Assembly (NCBI GenBank): GCA_018268995.1
Contig: JAFDVL010000012.1
Coordinates: 62,001-126,000 of the forward strand
Direction of reading: 5' to 3'
Source of the DNA: Acidobacteriota bacterium
Lineage (GTDB): Bacteria; Acidobacteriota; Blastocatellia; RBC074
DNA length: 64,000 nucleotides
Shown: positions 17,051-25,281 of the stretch, in pieces
How positions within the stretch are numbered: the stretch's first letter is position 1
Layout: each line of letters opens with the position of its first letter
Made by a program: the position numbers and the translations under genes
Notes under the pieces: generated by a model
Told to the model about the DNA's origin: nothing
What the model saw: only the letters and a program-made list of their open reading frames with translations
Databases searched by the model: none

Positions 17051-17632
17051 TTAGAGCTTGAAGGTTGGTTCGAGGTGGAGACGGAAAATAGTCCCCTTCT
17101 TGGTGGCAGTGTTGAAGGTCTCGACCTTTTCGATAAAACCTAGTGTTTCGAGCTGACCGACCAGCTTAAAAATATAGCGATCCGTAAAACCTGTTTCTTG
17201 TGCCAGTTTGCCAACTGAATAAAAACAATCTTGATTCCCTACCCCTAGAGATAAATCGTAAATTGCTCCGCACACGATCATTCGTGCTTTGCCGAGTAAT
17301 CGTTCATATTTTCGCGTGAAATATTCAAAATCCTGACCGCGCGTAATATTCGATTGTGGCCGATTGACGGAAGCGGGCGTGGCTTTTGCTGTTTGTTTTT
17401 TGGCGAGTTTCTGACTTGGAGGCGCTGGCTTAATGTAAGGTTCTACGATCTTGAAAGGGGGATTTTCCTGTTGTTGTAGGGCAGTAGGTGGATCAGAAAC
17501 AGTTGGCGGTTTAATCGAAAGCAGCAGTTCACGAACCGGATTATCATCAACAACTCGAACTTCTCTAGGCGGAAGTTCAAACTTCCGCTTCCCTGCCACA
17601 CGCGTTGTCTTTTTTTCTTTCGGGATTGCCAT
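17051..17632 (-). CDS. ParA-partner winged-helix protein (ParB-analogue candidate)
   Basis: 193 residues. The first 95 are basic and proline/alanine-rich, probably disordered (KKTTRVAGKRKFELPPREVR). The C-terminal half, from about residue 100, is a winged-helix domain: FTRKYERLLGKARMIVCGAI, then YSVGKLAQETGFTDRYIFKL and VGQLETLGFIEKV with a beta-hairpin wing. It starts 3 bp after the parA stop, the position normally taken by the centromere-binding partner of ParA. The basic flexible N-terminus would suit stimulation of the ParA ATPase. It has no ParB/Spo0J nuclease-like domain. Inference: it binds the phased palindromes flanking the operon. Confidence 0.6.
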   Translation of the reverse strand: MAIPKEKKTTRVAGKRKFELPPREVRVVDDNPVRELLLSIKPPTVSDPPTALQQQENPPFKIVEPYIKPAPPSQKLAKKQTAKATPASVNRPQSNITRGQDFEYFTRKYERLLGKARMIVCGAIYDLSLGVGNQDCFYSVGKLAQETGFTDRYIFKLVGQLETLGFIEKVETFNTATKKGTIFRLHLEPTFKL

Positions 17633-17635
17633 CTA

Positions 17636-18448
17636 TCAATTTTCCCCCGATGCCAATCTCAATTTACTTTTTGATTGCCGCATCCCTAATCGCTCAATCA
17701 TCTCCTCGACAAACTCACTATATTGCTGCGCCCCTCGAGTGTTGGGCGCATAAAGTTGGATCGGCTTATGAAAGGCTGGGGCTTCTTCTAATTTCACCGT
17801 TCGATGAATAATCGTGTCAAAAACTTTGTCAGTATACCGATCCTGTAACTGGCGACAGGTTTCGGCTGCTACTGATGTGCGGCTATCAAATAGCGTGCAG
17901 AGAATCCCAACTATTTTGAGGTCTGGATTTGAGGCCTGAATCTCATCGAAAGTTGAGAGCAGATCATCTAGCCCATCCTGTGCTAAAGGAGATGCCGCGA
18001 CTGGAATCAACATATGGGTGCTGGCCAACAAGGTGGCCGTCAGGATTTGACCGAGCGTTGGCGGCGTGTCAATGATCACGAAATCGTAGATATCCCGAAT
18101 AGTCGTAAGTTTGGTTTTCAAGCGCGTGATTGCAATTGAAGGCTCTTTCTCAAATTTTGCGAATTTCAATTTCGACGGAACGATGTCCAAATGCTCAACC
18201 TCGGTGGTTACAATCGCAGCCTTGATTGGAATTTTTTCTCTCGGATCTGTCTCTACCAAAACTTCCGCAACAGAGGTTCCTACATCTGACGGCGCGAGAA
18301 AATGCGAGGTAGCATTGGCCTGTGGATCACAATCAATGATCAAAGTCTCATATCCACGCAAGGCAAGCTCTGCGGCAATAGAGGCTGCCGTGGTTGATTT
18401 GCCGACGCCGCCTTTTTGGTTTGCTATTGCAATAATTTTCTGGCCCAT
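17636..18448 (-). CDS. parA: ParA-type partition ATPase
   Basis: 270 residues. The N-terminus has the deviant Walker A of the ParA/MinD group, NQKGGVGKST, with the signature lysine; this is followed by LIIDCDPQANAT (A') and a Walker B strand FVIIDTPPTLG. No N-terminal helix-turn-helix is present, so this is the short ParA form. It segregates DNA by forming gradients on the nucleoid with a centromere-binding partner, here the gene 3 bp downstream. A sigma-70-like promoter (TTGACA and AATAAT, 16-bp spacer) lies upstream, next to a palindrome array that may serve as operator and centromere. Confidence 0.95.
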   Translation of the reverse strand: MGQKIIAIANQKGGVGKSTTAASIAAELALRGYETLIIDCDPQANATSHFLAPSDVGTSVAEVLVETDPREKIPIKAAIVTTEVEHLDIVPSKLKFAKFEKEPSIAITRLKTKLTTIRDIYDFVIIDTPPTLGQILTATLLASTHMLIPVAASPLAQDGLDDLLSTFDEIQASNPDLKIVGILCTLFDSRTSVAAETCRQLQDRYTDKVFDTIIHRTVKLEEAPAFHKPIQLYAPNTRGAQQYSEFVEEMIERLGMRQSKSKLRLASGEN

Positions 18449-18495
18449 AAGCCCTCAATCCACAAAATCTTGTGGTGTTAGAGTTGATAGGCACG

Positions 18496-18523
18496 AATTA
18501 TTGCAGACTTTTCTAATCTGTCA
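18496..18523 (-). promoter_or_regulatory. Sigma-70-like promoter of parA
   Basis: On the minus strand a consensus -35 TTGACA (18518-18523) and a near-consensus -10 AATAAT (18496-18501) are separated by 16 bp, about 48-76 nt before the parA ATG. The nearest palindromic unit begins 39 bp further upstream, so repression by a bound partner protein is plausible. Confidence 0.6.
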
Positions 18524-18561
18524 AACGATGCGGGATGTTCGAGAAATTTCCTTTTCTCGGA

Positions 18562-18871
18562 TACCCCTGAACAGATATGTTCAGGGGTATGAACGATTTT
18601 GTTCAGAGGCATACCCCTGAACGATTTTGTTCAGGGGTATGAACAGATTTATTCAGAGGTATGAACAAATCTGTTCATAGGTAAATTCGCCAACTTCTTC
18701 ATTTTATTATTCTTAGGCAAGCGAAGACTGAGAAGAAAAACTACCATCTCCAGGCATACCCCTGAATAAATTTATTCAGGAGTATGAACAAATTCGTTCA
18801 GTGGACTACCACTGAACGAAAATAAGCAGACGTATGAACAATACTATTCAGACGTATGAACGAATCTGTTC
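18562..18871. repeat. Array of about eight GAAC-N6-GTTC palindromes, 22-bp phased: candidate centromere/origin iterons
   Basis: Units with core GAAC-(6 bp)-GTTC/ATTC are centred near 18575, 18597, 18625, 18647, 18669, 18770, 18792, 18842 and 18864, with a partial copy near 18815. Most neighbours are exactly 22 bp apart (two helical turns), with one 28-bp step and gaps. Three copies are extended to a 28-bp palindrome with TACCCCT/AGGGGTA flanks (18562-18589, 18612-18639, 18757-18784). Two further copies lie beyond the other end of the parA operon. The palindromic unit implies a dimeric binding protein. Position between parA and a Rep-like gene suggests a partition site, iterons, or both. Confidence 0.8.
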
Positions 18872-18981
18872 AGGGGAATTTACAAAGATATTAACTTGCG
18901 GTAAGGATAGTCTTAGCCATCATTGAAAATGACGGTAAATTCAAGCAGTAAAGGAATTTATAAGGGATAAAAAAGCAAAGA

Positions 18982-19017
18982 CCTGAAACGCCAAGTTAAC
19001 CGACCAAACGTTTCAGG
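18982..19017. repeat. Inverted repeat upstream of the Rep-like gene
   Basis: CCTGAAACG and CGTTTCAGG arms with an 18-nt spacer, about 150 bp before the Rep-like gene. The arms differ from the GAAC...GTTC units, so a different factor or an RNA stem may be involved. No T tract follows, so a terminator is unlikely. The remaining gap to 19165 is AT-rich without other features. Confidence 0.4.
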
Positions 19018-19165
19018 CCCATATCTTAATCTGTTCGACAGAATAACGGCCTATTGGTTGAACGGGATAAGTGTTTCTACCAATAGACAAGCATATTCTA
19101 CATACTTTGAGTGCTCGTAGTCAATATGGTTGTGCGTTTAATCTGTCGGATGGACAGGAGTCAAG

Positions 19166-20428
19166 ATGCCACAAGTAGCACAGTTCATCCGAAAAACGAG
19201 CCTAGCTCCGACCGAATACCAAGCCAATTTCACGATCACAGACAATGAAATACTGGATGCCATCACGAGCGATGAAGCGTTGCAGGTTACGAAGTTGATG
19301 CCCTCGATTTATCTGCGTTTACGACGTGCGCCAACAGATTTTTGGGAGCGCGAAGGGGTACTGCGTTTTGTTGGCAGCGTGGAAGAAAAAACACCGTCAA
19401 CGGCGTGGGATCAGATGCGCAAAATCACTGGCGTGGCGAATTCGACGCTTTCAAAAGCTTTGTCCTGGCTCCATGAAAAGGGCGTCATCGGCTATGCCGC
19501 GCATAAGAATGGGATCGGGATACGAATATTTTTCAATCGTGCAACCAATTCGATTCGGTCGCGTGAACCGCAAAAAAATTTGCGCCTCGTGCCTACTCCA
19601 TCCAGTAATCTTCCTGCTCCATCAAATGGAGTGCCCTTTAATGAAGAAAACTCTAAGAGGGATTTAGATAATATTCATGATTCCGCGCCCAAGCGCGGGG
19701 AACAAATAGGGGCAGGGAACGAAGCTGAGGAATCTGACAACGTAAAAAATTCGCCTGCTCCACGGCCCGGATTGCAATTGGTTCCGAACCCGACAACACG
19801 ACCAGAAGAAACAATTCCATTTTTGAATCAGGCGATCAAGGAACTCAAGTGTGAGGTCTCGAACATCGTCAAAAGAGAAATTCGCGCGACGCAGGATTGG
19901 TTCTATGATAAGGCCATTCCGAAGGCGATCCGTGTCGCTCAACGTGAGACATTCAACTTGCTCCGCAATATGGGTGTCCAGCAATCCAAGCAATCAAGTG
20001 ATGTCGGTAAATACGTTGCAGCCGAAGAGCAGGGAAACCCTAATGAGGCATTGGCTCAGACATTGGTGGAATTAGGGGCGACGATGAAAACTTTCGCGGC
20101 GTCTGCAGAGAACACCTCAATCCAGTCCGTTTTACAGAGTGTTTCGCTCGAACTCGATATTCTTGGAAGGAAATCCTATGTCGGTGAGATTGATTTCCAG
20201 GCAATTGGAGAAACTCTGGACAAACTTGAGGATTCTGTTGCAGCCGCGCTCTGGGACAATACGGAAACGTCACAGAAGGAGAGTCTTTTGCGTAAAGGTG
20301 AAAGAGAATTGCAGAAGTACCAACAAGGGATGGAGCCAAGCGAATACCGCCAGTTAGTCCAGAAACATGCAAACTATGCGCTATTTAAACATTACCAAAT
20401 CCCTCGGTTCAATTTGTTCTACTTGTGA
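19166..20428 (+). CDS. Rep-like winged-helix protein (first copy)
   Basis: 420 residues. Residues about 20-135 hold a winged-helix region: TAWDQMRKITGVANSTLSKAL then SWLHEKGVIGYAAHKNGIGI. A long polar, proline-containing linker follows (about 140-220), and then helical segments with a coiled-coil look (EVSNIVKREIRATQDWFYDK, EFNLLRNMG-like). The same architecture and a clearly similar helix-turn-helix occur in the protein encoded at 55411-56406 (PWEHLCKITKCASATLAKAL). AGGAG lies 7 nt before the ATG. Its location directly beside the palindrome array and divergent from parA is the classic place for a plasmid replication initiator, but no known Rep family is recognised; it could instead be a replication or copy-number regulator. 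Confidence 0.55.
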   Translation: MPQVAQFIRKTSLAPTEYQANFTITDNEILDAITSDEALQVTKLMPSIYLRLRRAPTDFWEREGVLRFVGSVEEKTPSTAWDQMRKITGVANSTLSKALSWLHEKGVIGYAAHKNGIGIRIFFNRATNSIRSREPQKNLRLVPTPSSNLPAPSNGVPFNEENSKRDLDNIHDSAPKRGEQIGAGNEAEESDNVKNSPAPRPGLQLVPNPTTRPEETIPFLNQAIKELKCEVSNIVKREIRATQDWFYDKAIPKAIRVAQRETFNLLRNMGVQQSKQSSDVGKYVAAEEQGNPNEALAQTLVELGATMKTFAASAENTSIQSVLQSVSLELDILGRKSYVGEIDFQAIGETLDKLEDSVAAALWDNTETSQKESLLRKGERELQKYQQGMEPSEYRQLVQKHANYALFKHYQIPRFNLFYL

Positions 20429-20430
20429 TC

Positions 20431-20553
20431 ATGCTGGGCAGTTTTCTTTATTTGAACCTCCGTCACGTAAACGAGGTTCGGCTTGATGTGGCCAAAGAAT
20501 TGGACGATGAGGCGTTCTCCGCTACTATTTCATTTCCCATGCTTGAATCATAA
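20431..20553 (+). CDS. Possible 40-aa downstream peptide
   Basis: An ATG 2 bp after the Rep-like stop opens a 40-residue frame (MLGSFLYLNLRHVNEVRLDV, acidic middle, then ISFPMLES). Tight spacing supports coupling; length and lack of relatives keep it doubtful. Confidence 0.3.
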   Translation: MLGSFLYLNLRHVNEVRLDVAKELDDEAFSATISFPMLES

Positions 20554-20882
20554 ACCCGAAATCCATTTCCCGTCGTTCCCTTCGTGAGTCGAAGCCGCGA
20601 ACGAATGAAGGCAAGCCCCATCTCCGGTTCGGCTGTTGTTGCAGCCGGAAGAATAAAGGCAGCGATTCACTATGAGAAAACAAACTAATTCCCCTAACGC
20701 AACACAGAATGCACTAGCTCGCAACATGGTACTCACAGGTGGGGAATTTCAAATGAGCGGGTCAATCGCAACCGCTTGCGTTTTTCTCGCGCTCGACGGT
20801 TTCTGACCACAATTCATTGCGAGGTCGCGCTCACGGCAAATTCCCCACTGCTGTAACCCATGTTCGTAGCTTGTGCACACAG
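20554..20882. other. Region without a convincing gene
   Basis: Only a 44-codon frame is seen (20672-20806, starting MRKQTNSPNA), with a poorly placed AAAGG upstream. Composition suggests decayed DNA leading into the broken zinc-finger gene that follows. Confidence 0.4.
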
Positions 20883-21266
20883 AAGACCACTCCCACCAAA
20901 AAGAGTTCACGCCCGAAACCAACCGGGAAGGCCAAGTCGGAAAAAAAGGAAAGCCCTCTTTTGCGCTGCTCCTTTTGTGGCAAATCGTAGGATACGGTGA
21001 AAAAGCTCATCGCAGGGCCGAGCGTCTTTATTTGTGATGAGTGCATTACGATCTGCAATGAAATTATTGCCGATGAAGAGTACGAAAAGAACCATCGGAT
21101 TGCCAAAAGCAAATTCAAGCCCGGCACTAAATGTGTCGTTTGCACGTTGTGTCAACTCTTTACCCCGCACACAGAATGTCTGCATATCCTGAACCGGGCG
21201 ATCATCTGTTTCCCCTGCCTGAGAGAAATTGAAAAAAAACAAAAAAAGCGTGAACGGTGGAAGTGA
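20883..21266 (+). pseudogene. ClpX-type zinc-binding-domain protein interrupted by an amber codon
   Basis: In one frame the sequence gives a basic leader (KTTPTKKSSRPKPTGKAKSE), then LLRCSFCGKS, then TAG (20988-20990), then [20 protein letters not shown] and [15 protein letters not shown]. This is the treble-clef C4 zinc domain of ClpX ([26 protein letters not shown]), with the conserved Gln codon position now amber: a one-base CAG-to-TAG change. A second cysteine-rich part follows ([16 protein letters not shown], then [11 protein letters not shown]). There is no AAA+ domain, so it was a stand-alone zinc-domain protein. A GTG at 20997 could restart translation but would lack the first two cysteines. 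Upstream start unclear. Confidence 0.7.
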
Positions 21267-21873
21267 GAAACCCAAACCTCGCGCGGGTGGGACGCGCACC
21301 TAATTACGGTATAAAGCCGTCTCTGAGCGATTGTTCTCCAGCAAGCCATCTGCCCGTGGGGTGAAAGAGTGTGGTGTCTTGCGTGCCGGAAAAGCAATGT
21401 GAGGAAGGAAAGAGGCGGTGTTACGCGATAAGACTAGGCTTTGAGTCTTGGATGAAAGGGAAATTTCACCAGCGCTGGAATAGGCAATTCCCAAAAATCT
21501 CTAGGTCACGGATGGAGCAGGTAATTGAACTCACAGGGAAGAATTGCGGGCAGCACTTTGAGCAGCAGCAGAAAATTATGCTGGAGCCAAGCACGGCCAA
21601 GCGCCGACGTCGTCACAGGCGGATTTTCGTCCCACCGATCTGCTATCGCGTACCGTCCACTTAACAACTGACCGCGGAGTTCAGGATTCACTTCAAGCAT
21701 CCCGAAGTGCCTATGGTTGTATTCCCAAAGATCGTAGTGAAGCGTGACCTTCACTGAGCCGCACTTAAGGGTTCCAAGTGGAACTGAGAAAGTAGGATGT
21801 TTCTCGGCTCCATTTGGCTTCGCGCCCTCAACTCTCGCTTGCGCTCAGATATTTGCTTGGGTATGGGCTTTGC
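21267..21873. other. Region with only doubtful reading frames
   Basis: The best candidate is a minus-strand 82-codon frame at 21506-21754 (GTG start, VKVTLHYDLWEYNHRHFGML) that has protein-like composition but no ribosome site. Plus-strand frames look like shadows. Probably remnants in a degraded stretch between the zinc-finger relic and the secreted protein at 22123. Confidence 0.3.
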
Positions 21874-22074
21874 ATGCTCACGGACTATCAACAACTTTTA
21901 TGCCAGCGATTAAAACCGCGTCTTATCTCGGTGCTGGTTATGCTCATTATAAAAAAACAGATGGGACTGACTCATGAAATCCTCACATTTACTGTTACTG
22001 CTGCTTTGCTGGGGGTCCTGTTTTGGGAAATAGCGGAAGATCGAATTAAAAATACCCGGTTGTTCGATTTGTAA
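21874..22074 (+). CDS. Possible small membrane protein
   Basis: 66 residues from the ATG at 21874 (MLTDYQQLLCQRLKPRLISV), containing one or two hydrophobic stretches (RLISVLVMLII; ILTFTVTAALLGVLFWEI) and a charged tail. It lies 48 bp before the next gene on the same strand. No family known and no good ribosome site; low confidence. Confidence 0.3.
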   Translation: MLTDYQQLLCQRLKPRLISVLVMLIIKKQMGLTHEILTFTVTAALLGVLFWEIAEDRIKNTRLFDL

Positions 22075-22122
22075 AGTACAGGTTCGACTGGGATATTTCG
22101 CGCTTGAACCCAAGTAGAAAAT

Positions 22123-23076
22123 ATGAAATTTTTATCCTTGTTTTTGTTTGTGGCAAACGTATGTGTTTGCCCTTTGCTGGCACAGCATACAGTGCAATAT
22201 GCGTCGTTAACGCAGGAAGCTGACGCGAATGCTGTGGCGAAAGGAATTCCCGGCGCTTTTGTCGTTCCGTCAATGGTTAAGGGGAAACAATACTATCGTG
22301 TCAAAGTGCGTTATGGCTCTCCTGCCGAGGCGCAGGCTCATAAAGGAAACGGATTTGTGACGCAGGATGGGGTAGGGACGGTTCCTGCTTCCGTTGTGAG
22401 GCCACCTGTTAAGACATTTGCGAAAACAGCATCGAAACCGCCGCTCACTGTCGTCAAGTCCTTTCCTGCGCCTGTATCTCATCCATCGCTTGCGGTAATT
22501 CGGATGCTGACGGTGCGACCTATTGCCATATTGCCAAATTTACCCACTCAGCCTGCTCTCGACAGCTTACCCGATTTCCAGCAACCTGTTTCGGATGCTC
22601 CCTTACCACAGAAAGCCTCAGCATCTTCTTCGCCTGCTCCTACTGTTCCGCCGAATATGAAGCTCTATCTCAGTAAGCAATATCAATTATTTGTTCCGAC
22701 CCGATGGCAGCAGCAAACGGTCACTTATGCAGATTGTGATGAAGGGATTTTGTTTCTTCCATCTGAAGGCGGCGCTGCTATGCAGGTCTTTATCCTGGGG
22801 CCAAAAATTGCGGACGCTACGGATAAAATTTTGGTGGATTATACCGTTGATGTGATGACGAGGCTGGCAGGTGTTCCTGTCCTGGCGACGGAACCGGTGC
22901 GCAAAGAAAATCGCCTGGAATTTGACCTGAAATTAAGAGGCCATGTGATTGGGAAGGGTGTGGTGGTGAGAGGGGAAGGGAAGAGCTTGTTGTTTTGGGC
23001 GATCAGCCGGCCTGATGATTACGCAACTCATTGGCCGATGGTCGAGCAGGCATTGACAAGTTTGCGAATCAAGTGA
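22123..23076 (+). CDS. Secreted SPOR-like/proline-rich protein
   Basis: 317 residues with a clear signal peptide (LSLFLFVANVCVCPLLAQ). Residues about 22-70 resemble a SPOR-type peptidoglycan-binding fold (VQYASLTQEADANAVAKGIP, then YYRVKVRYGSPAEAQAHK). Residues 85-175 are proline-rich and probably span the periplasm or wall. The C-terminal 130 residues form a separate globular domain (LYLSKQYQLFVPTRWQQQTV ... WPMVEQALTSLRIK), resembling secreted beta-sandwich domains of unknown function. It is one of the few plus-strand genes here, convergent with the 23069 gene and overlapping it by 8 bp. Confidence 0.6.
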   Translation: MKFLSLFLFVANVCVCPLLAQHTVQYASLTQEADANAVAKGIPGAFVVPSMVKGKQYYRVKVRYGSPAEAQAHKGNGFVTQDGVGTVPASVVRPPVKTFAKTASKPPLTVVKSFPAPVSHPSLAVIRMLTVRPIAILPNLPTQPALDSLPDFQQPVSDAPLPQKASASSSPAPTVPPNMKLYLSKQYQLFVPTRWQQQTVTYADCDEGILFLPSEGGAAMQVFILGPKIADATDKILVDYTVDVMTRLAGVPVLATEPVRKENRLEFDLKLRGHVIGKGVVVRGEGKSLLFWAISRPDDYATHWPMVEQALTSLRIK

Positions 23077-23440
23077 ATCGCCTGTAATCGTAGTACGTCC
23101 GGTTGTAGATTGCTGTCAATGTTTGTATGAGTTCTTGGAGAGGAATTGGCAATTCACTTAATTGATTGAATCTGATCGTGCTGTTATTGACGCGAAGCTG
23201 ATGGCGGCCTGTGGTTGTTTGTGAGGAAATTGTTATCGTTTTTAGGGCGGCCTTTTCTTTTTCGGTTAAGCGGCTCTCGATTCGAGACCCGCCAGCTCGT
23301 TTGACTGATACACGGTCGTCTTTGACCGAGATTGTCACTTTGTCCGGCAGCGAGAGCGTAAGTTCCCACACATTTGAGGCTGCGGCGGGTAAGGCGAGAA
23401 TCGAGAGAGTCAATAGAGTTCGTATTGCGTAATGGCTCAC
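23069..23440 (-). CDS. Secreted hypothetical protein
   Basis: Best start is a GTG at 23440 with AAGGA 8 nt upstream, giving a clean signal peptide (HYAIRTLLTLSILALPAAAS); an in-frame ATG at 23482 would add 14 residues. The mature part is about 100 residues, mostly beta strands (WELTLSLPDKVTISVKDDRV). No family recognised. A strong hairpin between it and the upstream 536-aa gene suggests reduced read-through. Confidence 0.55.
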   Translation of the reverse strand: MSHYAIRTLLTLSILALPAAASNVWELTLSLPDKVTISVKDDRVSVKRAGGSRIESRLTEKEKAALKTITISSQTTTGRHQLRVNNSTIRFNQLSELPIPLQELIQTLTAIYNRTYYDYRRFT

Positions 23441-23461
23441 GAAAAAGTCCTTTTGTGTAAG

Positions 23462-23495
23462 CAAGAGAGAGTGAAGACACACACACTCTCTCTTG
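23462..23495 (-). terminator. Intercistronic hairpin
   Basis: CAAGAGAGAGT and ACTCTCTCTTG arms, a perfect 11-bp stem with a 12-nt loop, 14 bp after the stop of the 536-aa gene. On the minus strand the downstream sequence is not T-rich, so it may be a terminator or an mRNA-stabilising stem. Confidence 0.5.
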
Positions 23496-23508
23496 TCATT
23501 AGCAAGGT

Positions 23509-25119
23509 TTAAGCAGCGGCGAGTGCTGCGCGACGCTCTTTGAGTAGGTTCCAGACCTGCTGTGCTTGAGGCGGTGGCAGCTTGTGGACGATGTGGTCTG
23601 GATCGTTGCCGGGATACATCCGCCAGCTCTCCGATTTGAGTTGCGGTAAGCGAGACTCGTTGATCTTGCGGATGAGGTATTTTGTGGCCGGTTGTTCTGG
23701 CACCGCTTCCCAGACACGGGTTTGCTGTTGCGTAGGGAGTGATTTGAGCAACTTGTAGGCTTCCTGGTCTGCATTATTGAGGGATGGGATGATGCCCGGA
23801 TTCTCTTTGATGGCTCGTTTCAGGAGGAAGGTAAGCGGATAATCCCGCTCGTTCCTCAGTCGCTCCTGATGGAGTTTGCCGGCGGTTGAGATTAGGGTGA
23901 AGGCTTGCAGTGACAGGAATTGCTTTTCCTTCGCCTGGAATGCTTCCTTGAGAATACCGCTTACTTCCTTCATATCCTTCGCCTTGCGCAGGCGAGTGTA
24001 AATGCCGCGATACAGACCGACGTTGCGCATTAAGCGCAGGTGGAGATCGTTTCCAAACCCGGCGTGGATTTGTTGCAAAATCTCGAACATTCTTTCATCG
24101 TCCAGATGGGTGCGCAGTTGTGTCCAGAATTCGGGGTTGTCCTGGCTGTAAATGTAGGCTTTGGTGACCAGGTTGATGAGCGGTTGATGTTCTTCGGGCA
24201 GCGAGAACTTGTCGTAGTCAGTCTCGCTCATTGTCCCGACAGTCGTCGGCCTGTGGTAGCTGCTCATGTGGATCAGCCCGTTTTCATCGTACTGTTCCAT
24301 CGCTTCGAGGACTTCGCCGGATTCTTCTTCCGTCAACCCTAATCCTTCCCACTCTTCCTGAAAGTCTCTGTCAGGATGGAGGTTGAATGAGCCACTGCTC
24401 TTGCGATAAATCATGCGCTCGGTGGCCTGTAGTTCATGGGTGAAGATGGGAAAGAATTGCGGCTTGGGCGCGCGGGTTTGCAGCTTCTCAGGTTTCATTG
24501 GGCGGCGGCGCTCAATGGATTCAAGCACGATCACCTGCTCTTCTTCTTCGTCGCGCTCGGCATTGATGCCTTTCATCTGGAATCCCAGTAGCGCCATCTC
24601 TTTCAAGACTTCATTGCGAGGCCGTGTTGCCATTTCGCGTAGATAGTGACTGGCGACCGTCTGCTGACTTTGCTGGTCGGTGTCCTCGCCGGTAATGTCG
24701 TGCAGAGCAGAGAGAAATGCCGCCACGTCGTCCCGATTGCCAAAGCGTTTCAGCAGATAGGGAAGGGTCGTGATTTTGTTTTCGGGAATGCCTTGTTCAA
24801 CGCTTTCTTCAATACGAAAGAGAACGTCGCCAGCGGTCTGTGTTGCCTCGTAATCCAGGCGATGGAGGCCAAGTCCGGCCAAATGCCGATCCTGGTCCGC
24901 CGAAGGGCAACCGGATTGATTGAGGGAGAATAGTTCTTGGTTAGTCAGTGCATTGACTGTGCGATGGTTTGGGTTGTGGCGTAGCCCGCGTACTGACGTT
25001 GCGTGTCGGCTGGGCAGTGCATCGTCGTTAGATGATGGGTCAGATGGGGTGACTGGCAGAGTAGAGATGACGAGGGATGTTCCTCTTTTTGTAAGACCAA
25101 GCGTTTCTGAAATTGACAT
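23509..25119 (-). CDS. Large hypothetical cytoplasmic protein
   Basis: 536 residues, soluble, no signal peptide. The first 90 residues are polar and probably disordered; the rest is mainly helical and charged (KQFLSLQAFTLISTAGKLHQ; LKRAIKENPGIIPSLNNADQ), with an Ala-rich end. No catalytic motif or ParB-like domain can be recognised. It is headed by a TTTTGCGAACCGCTTTTTT element shared with other operon starts in this block and follows a terminator, so it is probably its own transcription unit. Function unknown. Confidence 0.6.
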   Translation of the reverse strand: MSISETLGLTKRGTSLVISTLPVTPSDPSSNDDALPSRHATSVRGLRHNPNHRTVNALTNQELFSLNQSGCPSADQDRHLAGLGLHRLDYEATQTAGDVLFRIEESVEQGIPENKITTLPYLLKRFGNRDDVAAFLSALHDITGEDTDQQSQQTVASHYLREMATRPRNEVLKEMALLGFQMKGINAERDEEEEQVIVLESIERRRPMKPEKLQTRAPKPQFFPIFTHELQATERMIYRKSSGSFNLHPDRDFQEEWEGLGLTEEESGEVLEAMEQYDENGLIHMSSYHRPTTVGTMSETDYDKFSLPEEHQPLINLVTKAYIYSQDNPEFWTQLRTHLDDERMFEILQQIHAGFGNDLHLRLMRNVGLYRGIYTRLRKAKDMKEVSGILKEAFQAKEKQFLSLQAFTLISTAGKLHQERLRNERDYPLTFLLKRAIKENPGIIPSLNNADQEAYKLLKSLPTQQQTRVWEAVPEQPATKYLIRKINESRLPQLKSESWRMYPGNDPDHIVHKLPPPQAQQVWNLLKERRAALAAA

Positions 25120-25146
25120 ATATTCTCCTGTAATTGAAAAAACTTC

Positions 25147-25165
25147 TTTTGCGAACCGCTTTTTT
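25147..25165 (-). promoter_or_regulatory. Shared element TTTTGCGAWCCGCYTTTTT, copy 1
   Basis: TTTTGCGAACCGCTTTTTT lies 28-46 bp upstream of the 536-aa gene start. A nearly identical 19-mer occurs before the ParM-like gene (28323) and variants before the MoxR operon (49396), the 97-aa gene (55395) and the sigma-54 activator (57927), always upstream of minus-strand genes. Probable binding site or promoter part of an element-specific regulator. Confidence 0.45.
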
Positions 25166-25223
25166 GCGCTCGCTCAAAAATGAAAAATCGATTTCAGGAG
25201 AAAGCAGGAACGGGTTGTTCATG

Positions 25224-25253
25224 AGAAAAAAAGAGGGAGCCGCCTGGCCCCCT
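25224..25253 (-). terminator. Rho-independent terminator
   Basis: On the minus strand AGGGGGCC-aggc-GGCTCCCT (one internal mismatch) is followed by TCTTTTTTT. It lies about 30 bp after the stop of the secreted 335-aa protein gene. Typical stem, loop and U tract. Confidence 0.75.
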
Positions 25254-25281
25254 GAGAGGAGAAACTTATGTTGGAGGTAAA

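Noticed and set aside
18562..18871. CRISPR array
   Set aside because: Repeats are palindromic and directly phased with no unique 30-40 bp spacers and no cas genes.
23509..25119. PRTRC ParB-family protein
   Set aside because: No ParB/sulfiredoxin-like GxxRR or helix-turn-helix could be seen.
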